From NCBI RefSeq assembly GCF_900143095.1, contig NZ_FRDA01000005.1:124001-188000 (forward strand): 64,000 nt of DNA, in the 5' to 3' direction. The notes under the pieces were generated by a model that saw only the letters and a program-made list of their open reading frames with translations, searched no databases and was not told where the DNA came from. This document shows positions 1-8,024 of this stretch, piece after piece. Source of the DNA: Pseudomonas asturiensis (GTDB lineage Bacteria; Pseudomonadota; Gammaproteobacteria; Pseudomonadales; Pseudomonadaceae). The position numbers were made by a program, and so were the translations under genes. Within the stretch, counting starts at the first letter, position 1; the number at the start of each line of letters is the position of its first letter.

Positions 1-156
1 GAAGGTTCGGCTCGTGGCGACACTTCCGGCAAGGTCATGAAGCCTGCCAAACTGAAGAACGGCACTGAGCTGAGCGTGGCTGACTTCATCGAAATCGGCG
101 ACATGATCGAGATCGATACCCGTGAAGGCGGTTCCTACAAAGGCCGTGCCAAATAA
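1..156 (+). CDS. efp: Elongation factor P, C-terminal part (cut by window start)
   Basis: Only the last 51 codons are present, open from base 1 to the TAA at 154-156. The peptide carries the C-terminal beta-barrel (OB fold) signature of EF-P: a GDTSGK stretch, then [17 protein letters not shown] and the closing [17 protein letters not shown] binds between the P and E sites of the ribosome and relieves stalling at polyproline. The N-terminal KOW domain with the modified lysine lies outside the window, so completeness cannot be judged. A strong hairpin terminator follows 25 bases after the stop. Confidence 0.95.
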   Translation, partial: EGSARGDTSGKVMKPAKLKNGTELSVADFIEIGDMIEIDTREGGSYKGRAK

Positions 157-181
157 GCATGGTTTTGTAACCCCGTTACGC

Positions 182-212
182 AAGAAACCCGCAGCGATGC
201 GGGTTTCTTTTT
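182..212 (+). terminator. Rho-independent terminator of efp
   Basis: An 11-bp stem (AAGAAACCCGC with GCGGGTTTCTT) closes a six-base loop and runs into T residues. The stem is A-rich on its left arm, so it could also stop transcripts arriving from the minus-strand esterase gene that ends at 235. Confidence 0.9.
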
Positions 213-234
213 GCCTGCGATTCGGCAGATGGCG

Positions 235-1254
235 TTACTTCAAGTGTGCTTTCAGCTCTTCGGACGCTTGCAGCATGGCGGAGCGAACCGCCGGCACCTG
301 ACTGACCACGTTGAGCAAGCCGTAGTCGTGGATCATGCCGTTGTAACGCACAGCCGTGACGGGCACGCCAGCCTGATCCAGTTTACGGGCATAGGCTTCA
401 CCTTCATCGCGCAACACATCAGCGCTGGCGGTCTGGACCAGCGCAGGCGGCAAGCCTTTCAACTGATCGATGGTGGCGCGCAACGGTGAGGCGTAGATCT
501 CGTTACGCTGCGCCGCGTCGGTGGTGTAGTTGTCCCAGAACCACTTCATCATGTTGCGCGTCAGGAAGTGGCCTTCGGCATACTGGTCGTAGGACGCAGT
601 GTTGAAATTGGCATCCGTCACAGGCCACAGCAGCACTTGGTAGCGCAGCGCCGGGGTGCCTTTTTCCTTGGCCATCAGGGCAACCACTGTCGCCATGTTG
701 CCGCCGACGCTGTTGCCAGCCACGGCAAGACGCTTGCCGTCGACGTTGATTTCCTTGCCATGCTCAGCCACCCAGCGAGTGGCCGCGTAGGCCTGATTGA
801 TCGCAGTCGGGTAATGCGCTTCAGGCGAAGGCGTGTAATTGACGAACACCGCAACGGCGCCAGAGCCTGCAACCAGATCCCGAACCAGGCGTTCGTGAGT
901 CTGGAAATCACCCAGGACCCAGCCGCCGCCGTGGAAGAACATGAAAACCGGCAAAGTCCCTTTGACGCCTGCGGGACGCACGATATTCAGGCTGATGGAC
1001 TGGCCGTCGACCTTGATCGTTTTCTCGCTGACATCGGCCCTGGGCAGGGTCAGTTTCACCCCTGACTGAGCGCCGACCAATACCGCGCGGGCGTCCTTGG
1101 GCGACAGTTGCTCGATGGGCTTGCCGGTGCCCGAGTTCAGTGCATCGAGAAAGGCCTGGGTGTTGTGCTCAACGCCCGAATCGCCTGCGGCGAATGCGCT
1201 GCTGACAGACAGGGCGAGCAGCGTACCGGTCACTACTTTGCTGAAAGTTTTCAT
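235..1254 (-). CDS. Secreted alpha/beta-hydrolase (HSL/acetyl-esterase type)
   Basis: The chosen start gives a 339-residue protein beginning with a classical signal peptide (MKTFSKVVTGTLLALS ... AFA), so export is expected. An open frame extends 73 codons further upstream into ohr, but that extension has no sense as a leader. Hormone-sensitive-lipase family marks are clear: the oxyanion motif HGGGWVLGD, the nucleophile elbow GNSVGGN, an Asp in TASADVLRDEGE and the catalytic His in GMIHDYG. It probably hydrolyses short-chain esters; the substrate is unknown. It starts 25 bases after ohr on the same strand, so the two are likely co-transcribed and peroxide-inducible (inference). Confidence 0.85.
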   Translation of the reverse strand: MKTFSKVVTGTLLALSVSSAFAAGDSGVEHNTQAFLDALNSGTGKPIEQLSPKDARAVLVGAQSGVKLTLPRADVSEKTIKVDGQSISLNIVRPAGVKGTLPVFMFFHGGGWVLGDFQTHERLVRDLVAGSGAVAVFVNYTPSPEAHYPTAINQAYAATRWVAEHGKEINVDGKRLAVAGNSVGGNMATVVALMAKEKGTPALRYQVLLWPVTDANFNTASYDQYAEGHFLTRNMMKWFWDNYTTDAAQRNEIYASPLRATIDQLKGLPPALVQTASADVLRDEGEAYARKLDQAGVPVTAVRYNGMIHDYGLLNVVSQVPAVRSAMLQASEELKAHLK

Positions 1255-1279
1255 GTTCGATTCCTGTGGCGGGCGAGGA

Positions 1280-1699
1280 TCAGACGGTGACGTGCAGACG
1301 CACATCGACGTTGCCACGGGTGGCGTTGGAGTACGGGCAGACCTGGTGAGCGGCATCGACCAACTGCTGGGCGTCGGCTTGTTCAAGACCTGGCAGGCTG
1401 ATGTGCAGGTCGATGTCCAGACCGAAGCCGCCGGGGATCTGACCGATGCCGACATGTGCGGTGATCGACGCATCGGCAGGGATACTGCGCTTGCTCTGGC
1501 CGGCGACGAATTTCAGCGCGCCGATGAAGCAGGCCGAGTAACCGGCGGCAAACAGTTGCTCAGGGTTGGTGGCTTCACCACCGGCACCGCCCAGCTCTTT
1601 TGGGGTGGCGAGTTTTACATCGAGAACCTTGTCGCTGGAAACGGCACGGCCATCACGGCCACCGGTGGAAGTTGCGACTGCGGTGTAGAGAGTGTTCAT
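1280..1699 (-). CDS. ohr: Organic hydroperoxide resistance protein (Ohr, OsmC family)
   Basis: This 139-residue protein has the usual Ohr length. It carries both redox cysteines: C57 in GYSACFIGAL and C121 in HQVCPYSNATRGN. The N-terminal MNTLYTAVATSTGGRDG is typical. Ohr is a cytoplasmic thiol peroxidase that reduces organic hydroperoxides using lipoylated proteins. Its usual repressor OhrR is encoded 2.5 kb away (4159-4632); a TonB receptor gene lies between them. The promoter region upstream contains palindromic GCGC-rich repeats that could bind OhrR. Confidence 0.95.
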   Translation of the reverse strand: MNTLYTAVATSTGGRDGRAVSSDKVLDVKLATPKELGGAGGEATNPEQLFAAGYSACFIGALKFVAGQSKRSIPADASITAHVGIGQIPGGFGLDIDLHISLPGLEQADAQQLVDAAHQVCPYSNATRGNVDVRLHVTV

Positions 1700-1728
1700 G
1701 GTCTGGATCCCTGTAGAGATGACTTTAT

Positions 1729-1793
1729 GCGCTAAATGTTTGCGCGCTAACTAATAGCGAATTCAATGTATCCCTGGAATACTTTGCGCGCAA
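1729..1793 (-). promoter_or_regulatory. Candidate OhrR-responsive region upstream of ohr
   Basis: The 100 bases before ohr are AT-rich but contain two direct GCGCTAA repeats (1729-1735 and 1744-1750) and a perfect 10-bp palindrome TTGCGCGCAA (1784-1793). GCGC-centred repeats also occur upstream of ohrR. Binding by OhrR is inference; no classical consensus was matched. Confidence 0.35.
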
Positions 1794-1921
1794 GTTAATT
1801 TTTGAAAAGAATAAGGATGTGAGCAGAGAGGGGCGACGGCCCGACAAAGGTGCGACGCGCGGTGTCCCGTGGAGGTGTGCCCACGCCAGGCATGGGCACG
1901 ATCAGAACGAAGTGCTGATAC

Positions 1922-4027
1922 TCAGAAACTGTAAGTTCCGGTCACCACCAGATTGCGCGGATCGCCGACGCGAATCTGTCCGGCGCTGGTCGCCGAGCTG
2001 TAGTACGTGCGATCAGTCAGGTTGTTGAGCGCCGCGCGTACGTCCCAGTCCTTCTGGCGAAAGCCTGCCAGCGCATCCCAGCGACCGTAGCCGGGGAGCA
2101 CCGTGGTGTTCTGGTTGTCGGCGTAACGCTCGCCTGACAGGGTCAGTCCGGTCTCTGCGTACCACCCCATTTCCGGCTTCCAGGTCAGGAACACACTGCC
2201 GTTGCGTCGCGCCACGTTACTGACGCGATTGCCCTCAAGGCCGTTGTCGTCTTCCACGATCGTTGCGTCCTGCAGACCAATGCCGCCGCGCAGGTACCAA
2301 TGGCTGGCCAACTGACCGGTGGCCGTCAGTTCGATACCGCGTGAACGCTGCAGGCCAGTCAGCAAGGTGATGGTCGGGTTGACCGGATCGGTGGTGCGGC
2401 GGTTGTACAACTCCAGTTCATAGACCGCGAGCGTGGTGCTCAGGCGTTCGTTCAACCAGTCGCTTTTGACCCCGATTTCCTTCTGCCGGGTCATCTCCGG
2501 GCTCAGGTCATTGGCATTGCCCGATGCGCCCGGTGTGATGCCGATCAAGCCACCACCGACCGGCGAGAACGTCTTGGTCCAGGATGCATAGAACGAGTGG
2601 TCCCGCACGGGCGTCCACACCACGCCTACGCGCGGGCTGGTGCTGTTGCTATCGCGCTGATCCTTGATGCCGCGAAGCTGATTGGTGGTCTCCACTTCGA
2701 AGCGGTCGTAACGCAGCCCGCCCAGTACTTGCCATTGATCGTTCAGGCGCAGTTGGTCCTGCACATAAAGCCCGCGGCTTTCGACCTCGGTGTGGTTGTC
2801 ACTGGAGACGATCATCCGGCCCGTGTGACTCTGGTTACGATCCGGCTCGAACAGATCCAGCGCCGGAACGGCCTGGAATCCTGCGCCTGATGTCGCTGCG
2901 GTATACAGCGTCGGGTCGCGGCGCTGGCTGCCCATTTCCAGGCCGGTCAAGAGCCGATGCTCCAGGCCGAATGTTTCCACCAGGCCTTCCAGCTCCAGAT
3001 TGTTGAAGACGTTGCGGGTACTGAGATCCTGCTGCCAGTGCTGGCGGGTCACGCGCCGGGTGCTCGGGTCGTAGCCGGTCAGGTAGGTGTTGTCGAAATC
3101 GCTGTCGAGCTTGAACACGCCCAGCGTCTGGCGGAGCTGCCAGTTGTCATTGAGTTCATAGGTCAGTTTCGAGCGCAGCGACTGCGACCGGTCGTCGATG
3201 TAATCCCGGTCGTCGCCGTAGGTGGTGCCGCGATGCACATCGGCAGGGCGCCCACCGATGCCCGGAATACCGCGATCCGGCGTGCGGTCGTAGCGGCTGT
3301 ATTCATACTGCACCAGCCAGTTCAGCGCAGGCGTCAGTTGCCAACTGATCGAAGGCGCGAACAGCTGTCGGCTGCTGGAGACATCGTCGCGAAAGCTGTT
3401 GCTGTCCTGATTGCCCATATTCAGGCGCAGGCTGACATTTTCGCTGGGGTCGGCACTCAGGTCGGCGTACAGGCTGCGCAGGTCCTCGCTGCCGCCCTGG
3501 ACTTCAAGCGTGGAGCGCCTGCCTGCCTGAGGCAACTTGCTGACCCGGTTGACGATGCCGCCCTGGCTACCACGGCCATAGAGCACGGCTGCCGGACCTT
3601 TCAATACCTCAATCCGCTCGATGTTATGCAGGTCGCGCACGTACTGGCTATCGTCGCGAATGCCATCCAGATAGAAATCATTGCTGGCGTCGAAGCCCCG
3701 GATTCTCAGACCGTCGAAACGCGTGTCCGCCGCGCTGCTGACATTAGGGAGGCCACTGAGTGCTGTGCCCAGATCGTTGGTGCCGTAATCCAGAACGCTG
3801 GAGGTCTTCACTGTATCGATGGCCTGCGGCACATAGCGCGCGGGGGTTGAGGTGCGCGTCGCGGTGCTGACTTCCTTGACCCTGGGGTCATCGATAAGGG
3901 TGTCGGCTTCAATCGAGAGTTCAGGCAGTGTGGTGGGCGCGGCGCAGGCATAGCCCGCTGTAAGCAGCACGGAAAAACCGAGGGAGGCAGGTTTGAGGCG
4001 AATGAGGGCAGGCATGAAGATGCGCAT
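1922..4027 (-). CDS. TonB-dependent siderophore receptor
   Basis: The 701-residue protein starts with a signal peptide ending near AYACAAP. A plug domain follows with the expected motifs (TVKTSSVLDYGTNDL, FLDGIRDDSQYVRD, IERIEVLKGPAAVLYGRG, GGIVNRVSK). The rest is an outer-membrane beta-barrel ending in an aromatic residue (GTYSF). VLKGPAAVLYGRGSQGG is diagnostic of the ferrichrome/catecholate receptor group. It imports a ferric siderophore using TonB energy; the ligand cannot be told from sequence. No FecR-like anti-sigma neighbour exists. A Fur-box-like palindrome lies just upstream. Met5 is an alternative start because neither ATG has a convincing ribosome binding site. Confidence 0.92.
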   Translation of the reverse strand: MRIFMPALIRLKPASLGFSVLLTAGYACAAPTTLPELSIEADTLIDDPRVKEVSTATRTSTPARYVPQAIDTVKTSSVLDYGTNDLGTALSGLPNVSSAADTRFDGLRIRGFDASNDFYLDGIRDDSQYVRDLHNIERIEVLKGPAAVLYGRGSQGGIVNRVSKLPQAGRRSTLEVQGGSEDLRSLYADLSADPSENVSLRLNMGNQDSNSFRDDVSSSRQLFAPSISWQLTPALNWLVQYEYSRYDRTPDRGIPGIGGRPADVHRGTTYGDDRDYIDDRSQSLRSKLTYELNDNWQLRQTLGVFKLDSDFDNTYLTGYDPSTRRVTRQHWQQDLSTRNVFNNLELEGLVETFGLEHRLLTGLEMGSQRRDPTLYTAATSGAGFQAVPALDLFEPDRNQSHTGRMIVSSDNHTEVESRGLYVQDQLRLNDQWQVLGGLRYDRFEVETTNQLRGIKDQRDSNSTSPRVGVVWTPVRDHSFYASWTKTFSPVGGGLIGITPGASGNANDLSPEMTRQKEIGVKSDWLNERLSTTLAVYELELYNRRTTDPVNPTITLLTGLQRSRGIELTATGQLASHWYLRGGIGLQDATIVEDDNGLEGNRVSNVARRNGSVFLTWKPEMGWYAETGLTLSGERYADNQNTTVLPGYGRWDALAGFRQKDWDVRAALNNLTDRTYYSSATSAGQIRVGDPRNLVVTGTYSF

Positions 4028-4051
4028 CCAGAGGGCTGTGATTTTTAGGAT

Positions 4052-4076
4052 GCGAATGGTAATGCTTGCTATTTGC
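4052..4076 (-). promoter_or_regulatory. Fur-box-like palindrome before the TonB receptor
   Basis: The sequence GCGAATGGTAATG-CTTGCTATTTGC is an imperfect palindrome (outer arms GCGAAT/ATTTGC). It resembles the Fur consensus of ATAAT hexamer repeats and sits 25-49 bases upstream of the receptor start, as expected for iron repression. The match is partial. Confidence 0.5.
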
Positions 4077-4158
4077 TTGTACTAAGAATTCCTGTTTCCG
4101 ATATGCCACTGATTGTTTCTTAATATTTCATGGTTGTTACAGTTCAATCATGCGTCCG

Positions 4159-4632
4159 TCACAAGCTGTCATGCAAATGTTCACGCAGATCCAGCAGTTT
4201 GCCTTGCAGCTCGCGAAGCTGGTCCATGTTCAAGCCACTGGCGGACAGAATGCAGCCCGGTACCGTCGTGGCTTTGTGCTGCAAGGCGCGACCCTGTTCA
4301 GTGAGATGCAGCAGCACGACGCGCTCGTCTTCCTTGCTGCGTGTGCGGCTGATGAAACCCTCGCCCTCCAGGCGTTTGAGCAGCGGCGTCAACGAGCCCG
4401 GATCGGTCAACAGACGTGTACTCACCTCGCCAACGGTCAGCCCGTCCTTTTCCCACAACACCATCATCGCCAGGTATTGCGGATAGGTCAGCCCCAGCGC
4501 CTGAAGCAAGGGCTTGTACACCTTGGTCATCATCAGCGAGGTGGAATACAGGGCAAAACACAATTGATTGTCGAGCAACAGCGAGTCGCAATCGGCGGAG
4601 GCGGTGGGGGTAAGGCTGTCGTCGGCGTCCAT
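4159..4632 (-). CDS. ohrR: MarR-family organic peroxide sensor OhrR
   Basis: The start at 4632 gives 157 residues and a GAGGA ribosome binding site at a 6-base spacing; an ATG two codons upstream has none. The N-terminal helix carries the peroxidatic cysteine (C25 in DNQLCFALYS), a MarR winged helix follows (LTVGEVSTRLLTDPGSLTPLLKRLEGEGFI), and a second Cys in VPGCILSASG could form the disulfide seen in two-Cys OhrR. OhrR represses ohr and itself and is released by organic hydroperoxides. It is physically separated from ohr by the receptor gene. A 7-bp-arm inverted repeat lies upstream of its own start. Confidence 0.93.
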   Translation of the reverse strand: MDADDSLTPTASADCDSLLLDNQLCFALYSTSLMMTKVYKPLLQALGLTYPQYLAMMVLWEKDGLTVGEVSTRLLTDPGSLTPLLKRLEGEGFISRTRSKEDERVVLLHLTEQGRALQHKATTVPGCILSASGLNMDQLRELQGKLLDLREHLHDSL

Positions 4633-4687
4633 GGGCATTCCTCATGCGCGGTGAAGGAGGGGCTTAATTTAGTGTTGCGATCTTTAA

Positions 4688-4712
4688 TGCGCCAGACAAT
4701 TTCATTGGCGCA
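4688..4712. promoter_or_regulatory. Inverted repeat in ohrR promoter, candidate operator
   Basis: TGCGCCA and TGGCGCA are perfect inverted arms separated by 11 AT-rich bases, 56-80 bases upstream of the ohrR start. The size and symmetry suit a MarR dimer, so autoregulation is plausible. Confidence 0.45.
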
Positions 4713-4835
4713 ACGCTTAGCCAGTCGCCGGGTCAGGACGGCGGCGCGCAAAAAAAGCCGCTTTGTCGACGTTGATCGTTTGCCTCACGCGCAAGACTGC
4801 GTAGCATTTGGCCATTGATTGGTTGGGGATGTGGC

Positions 4836-5582
4836 GTGATCGAAGTCTTGATGTTTGTAGTGTTGGGGGCGGCAATGGGCACGCTGGGCGGGCTCTTCGG
4901 AATCGGCGGCGGTCTGGTGGCGATTCCCGCGCTCGGTGTGCTGTTCGGGTTGGACCAGCAACTGGCGCAGGGCACCGCATTATTGATGGTCTTGCCCAAT
5001 GTGCTGCTGGCGTTGTGGCGCTACAACCAACGTAACCGCATTCTGCTGCGCAACGCGCTGATGCTCATCGTGCCCAGTTTCCTGTTCGCCTGGCTGACGT
5101 CATTGCTCGCGGTTCGCCTCGATCCGCAGGGCATGCGGTTGGCGTTCGTCGGTTTCCTGGTTGTGCTGACCGTGTTCAATCTGGCGCAGATGTTCTGGCG
5201 TAAGGGGCAGGCCAGTTCGCAACTGCGCCATGAAAAATGGCTGTGGCTGCTGGGCGTGGGCTCCGGTGTCACAGGCGGTCTGTTCGGTGTGGGCGGCGGG
5301 GTGATCGCCACGCCGATCCTGACCAGTGTATTTGGTGCCACTCAAGTGGTGGCGCAGGGCCTGGCGTTGTCGTTGGCAGCACCCAGCACCGGGATCACGC
5401 TGGTCACCTACGCACTGCATGATCATGTGAACTGGTCCATGGGCATCCCGCTGGCTGTCGGCGGCCTGGCGAGTATCAGTTGGGGCGTGAAGCTCGCGCA
5501 TTCGTTGCCAGAGCGCAAATTGCGCTCAATGTTTTGTGTGTTTCTGGTGCTCTGCGCGGTGATCCTGGCGCTTAAAGTCTGA
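4836..5582 (+). CDS. TauE/SafE-family membrane transporter
   Basis: A GTG start at 4836, preceded by a GGGG purine run, gives a 248-residue integral membrane protein; an upstream ATG at 4815 is in frame but poorly placed. The protein is two homologous halves, each with the family glycine motif: GGLFGIGGGLVAIPAL near the N-terminus and GGLFGVGGGVIATPIL in the middle. About eight hydrophobic segments are visible. The family exports sulfite, sulfoacetate or other small organic anions; the substrate here is unknown. The gene runs into a convergent LysR regulator with an 11-base overlap. Divergent ohrR lies upstream. Confidence 0.88.
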   Translation: MIEVLMFVVLGAAMGTLGGLFGIGGGLVAIPALGVLFGLDQQLAQGTALLMVLPNVLLALWRYNQRNRILLRNALMLIVPSFLFAWLTSLLAVRLDPQGMRLAFVGFLVVLTVFNLAQMFWRKGQASSQLRHEKWLWLLGVGSGVTGGLFGVGGGVIATPILTSVFGATQVVAQGLALSLAAPSTGITLVTYALHDHVNWSMGIPLAVGGLASISWGVKLAHSLPERKLRSMFCVFLVLCAVILALKV

Positions 5583-6462
5583 AACCCTCGGCAATGTAAT
5601 CGGCCATGCATTCGGTGATGGGTGAGGGATTGTCGGGGTTTCGCAGCAACACCACGCTGGCGGTGGGCAGTTGCGGCAGGTTTTCCGCTTCGCCGAGGAT
5701 ACGCAGATCCGGCGTGACCAGACTCTGCAACTGCGCGGTCACGGCCAGACCTGCGCCGACCACCGCCATGATCGCCGCCATGCTGGCGCTGCTGTAGGCG
5801 ATCCGGTACTCACGTTCGAGGGTGTCGAGGGCATTGCAGGCCCATTCCCGACAAAAACAGCGGGTATTGAACATCGCCAACGGCATGGGCGTCTGCTCAT
5901 GGGGCGCATGACCGTTGGCCTCGACCCAGACCAGGTGTTCGCGCCGCAGCAACTGGCCGATTTCATTGCCGGGCTTGCGGGTCACGATGGTCAGGTCCAG
6001 GTCATTGCGCTGCAAAAGCAGATCCGACGGTTCGCAATGCACTTCGACCTGAACCAGTGGATAGGCCTGCGAGAACTGCGACAGGATGCCGGGCAGAAAG
6101 CGCATCACGTAATCGTCCGGCGAGCCGATCTTCACCACGCCCACCATGTGGGGTTCGCGCAACGTGTTGAACACCTCGCTGTGCAGCTTGAGGATGCGCC
6201 GTGCATAGCCCAGCAGCACCTGTCCTTCTGCCGTGAGGCTCAAAGTACGGCCGTCCTTGCGAAACAGCGAGCGCTGGACGATATCTTCTTCCAGTCGCTT
6301 CATTTGCATGCTGACCGCAGATTGAGTGCGGTTGACCACCTCACCCGCCCGCGTAAAACCGCCGTGATCGGCGATGGCGACAAAAGTGCGCAGCAGTTCG
6401 GTGTCGATGCCGGGGTAGGTGGCCAATGCATCAATCTCCCAGATGGCTTGCATAAGAAACAT
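5572..6462 (-). CDS. LysR-type transcriptional regulator
   Basis: The 296-residue frame has a helix-turn-helix at its N-terminus (TFVAIADHGGFTRAGEVVNRTQSAVSMQMKRLEE) and a substrate-binding domain starting at VGVVKIGSPDDYVMRFLPG. A TTG 12 codons in (near 6426), preceded by GGGAG, may be the true start. Two Cys in FNTRCFCREWAC are noticeable in the effector domain. It overlaps the end of the TauE-type transporter by 11 bases tail to tail, so the two could interfere at the transcript level. The target is unknown. Confidence 0.85.
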   Translation of the reverse strand: MFLMQAIWEIDALATYPGIDTELLRTFVAIADHGGFTRAGEVVNRTQSAVSMQMKRLEEDIVQRSLFRKDGRTLSLTAEGQVLLGYARRILKLHSEVFNTLREPHMVGVVKIGSPDDYVMRFLPGILSQFSQAYPLVQVEVHCEPSDLLLQRNDLDLTIVTRKPGNEIGQLLRREHLVWVEANGHAPHEQTPMPLAMFNTRCFCREWACNALDTLEREYRIAYSSASMAAIMAVVGAGLAVTAQLQSLVTPDLRILGEAENLPQLPTASVVLLRNPDNPSPITECMADYIAEGFRL

Positions 6463-6524
6463 TCGTTGGATTGATCTTAAGCCCGGCGCGAGACTTTAGT
6501 CATCCCCACATGAAGGGCAAGATG

Positions 6525-6755
6525 ATGAAAGGTCAAAAAGGGTATGTACTGATCGCCAGCTCATCCTTGCGGTTGCCGCTTGGCAAAGCGCTGAAGTGGC
6601 TCAAAGCGCACGTGGCACGCTGGTACGAGTTGCACCGTCAACGTCGTCTGCTCGCGCAGATGAGCGATGGGGCACTGAAGGATCTGGGTCTGAGCCGCGC
6701 CGATGTTCTGCAGGAGACCGAGCGTCCGTTCTGGGACGACCCCATGAGGCGCTGA
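6525..6755 (+). CDS. DUF1127 small basic protein
   Basis: The start at 6525 is chosen for its AAGGG site seven bases upstream; it gives 76 residues, and neighbouring ATGs at 6510 and 6522 are in frame. The C-terminal half is the DUF1127 motif (ARWYELHRQRRLLAQMSDGALKDLGLSRADV), a short arginine-rich segment found in small stress- or RNA-related proteins of Proteobacteria. The N-terminal part is amphipathic and basic. In other bacteria some DUF1127 proteins bind RNA and affect phosphate or sRNA regulation; nothing in the sequence assigns a role here. Confidence 0.8.
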   Translation: MKGQKGYVLIASSSLRLPLGKALKWLKAHVARWYELHRQRRLLAQMSDGALKDLGLSRADVLQETERPFWDDPMRR

Positions 6756-6811
6756 CAGGGCACTCTGTAATCGGCTAGCGTAAAGGGCTTGAAACGGGAG
6801 CGTTGAAGCCC

Positions 6812-8017
6812 ATGGAGTTATCCCTCAAACAAGCACGTCGTCTGGCACTGGCCGCCCAAGGGTTCACCGGGCGCCAGCCGCCAGCCACTGTCAAGGCCAG
6901 CCACGTGACACAGTTGATCAGTCGACTGGGCGTGTTGCAGATCGACTCGGTCAATGCGCTGGTGCGCTCGCACTACCTGCCGCTGTTCTCACGGTTGGGT
7001 CATTACTCGCCAACGTTGCTGGATCAGGCCGCCTGGAGTCAGGGGCGACACCGACGTCTGTTCGAATACTGGGGGCACGAAGCTTCATTGCTGCCCATCG
7101 AGCTGTACCCGTTGATGCGCTGGCGCATGCGCCGTGCGGCTCAGGGTGAGGGCATCTATCAGGGGCTGGCCAGGTTTGGTCGGGAGCAGCAGCCCGCCAT
7201 TGCACGCGTATTGCAAGCTGTTCGCGAGCGGGGCGCGCTGGGCGCGGGCAGCCTGAGCACCCGTCAGGAAAAAGCCGGACCCTGGTGGGACTGGAGTGTG
7301 GAGAAACAGGCGCTGGAGTGGCTGTTTGCAGCGGGCGAAGTGACGGTGGCGGGGCGTCGCGGCTTCGAGCGTCTGTATGACCTGCCCGAGCGCGTGTTGC
7401 CGATGACCCTCCTCGATCAACCCGACATCAGCGAAGCGGATGCCCAGCGCGGTCTGTTGCTGCATGCCGCCAGTGCGCTGGGTGTCGGCACGGAGAAGGA
7501 CCTGCGCGATTATTTTCGCCAGGACCCACAGCCCAGCCGCACCCTGCTGGCGGAACTGGTCGAGGCTGGTGAGCTTGAGAGGGTTCAGGTTCAAGGCTGG
7601 AAGCACAAAGCCTTCTGCCTGCCAGACTGCAAGGTGCCGCGCAAGGTCACTGCCAGCGCGCTGTTGTCGCCGTTCGACTCCCTCGTCTGGGAGCGGTCAC
7701 GAACCGAGCGGTTGTTCGACTTTCGCTATCGGCTGGAGATTTATACACCGCAGGACAAGCGCGTCTATGGCTATTACGTGCTGCCATTTCTGCACAACGA
7801 GCGCATCGCCGCACGGGTCGATTTGCGTTCCGAGCGTGCAGCCGGACGCCTGGCGGTGCATGCCGTGCATGAAGAGCAGACGGGACTGGAGGAGGAGGGC
7901 ATGCAAGCCCTGGCAGATAATCTGCGCCAACTGGCCAATTGGCTGGGGTTGGCGCGGATTCAGATCAATTGCCAGCGCGACAGCGGTGCGCGTCTGGCAA
8001 GCGCGCTGGAAAGCTGA
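6812..8017 (+). CDS. ycaQ: Crosslink-repair DNA glycosylase, YcaQ/AlkX family (winged-helix DUF1006)
   Basis: The 401-residue protein matches the HTH_42 family from end to end. It carries the catalytic QxD motif (LGVLQIDSVNALVRSHYLPLFSR), the RHRRLFEYWGHEASLLP block and the conserved SPFDSLVWERSRTERLFDFRY. E. coli YcaQ unhooks DNA interstrand crosslinks and removes N-alkylated bases; AlkZ of Streptomyces protects against azinomycin. The ATG at 6812 is preferred over a TTG at 6803, which lies almost on top of the CGGGAG site. No neighbour suggests an antibiotic cluster, so a general repair role is likely. Confidence 0.88.
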   Translation: MELSLKQARRLALAAQGFTGRQPPATVKASHVTQLISRLGVLQIDSVNALVRSHYLPLFSRLGHYSPTLLDQAAWSQGRHRRLFEYWGHEASLLPIELYPLMRWRMRRAAQGEGIYQGLARFGREQQPAIARVLQAVRERGALGAGSLSTRQEKAGPWWDWSVEKQALEWLFAAGEVTVAGRRGFERLYDLPERVLPMTLLDQPDISEADAQRGLLLHAASALGVGTEKDLRDYFRQDPQPSRTLLAELVEAGELERVQVQGWKHKAFCLPDCKVPRKVTASALLSPFDSLVWERSRTERLFDFRYRLEIYTPQDKRVYGYYVLPFLHNERIAARVDLRSERAAGRLAVHAVHEEQTGLEEEGMQALADNLRQLANWLGLARIQINCQRDSGARLASALES

Positions 8018-8024
8018 AGATAAT

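Noticed and set aside
2957..3850. A 297-codon open frame antisense to the TonB receptor
   Set aside because: Composition (Ala, Val, Gln, His repeats) is that of a shadow frame, and it crosses the conserved plug domain of the real gene.
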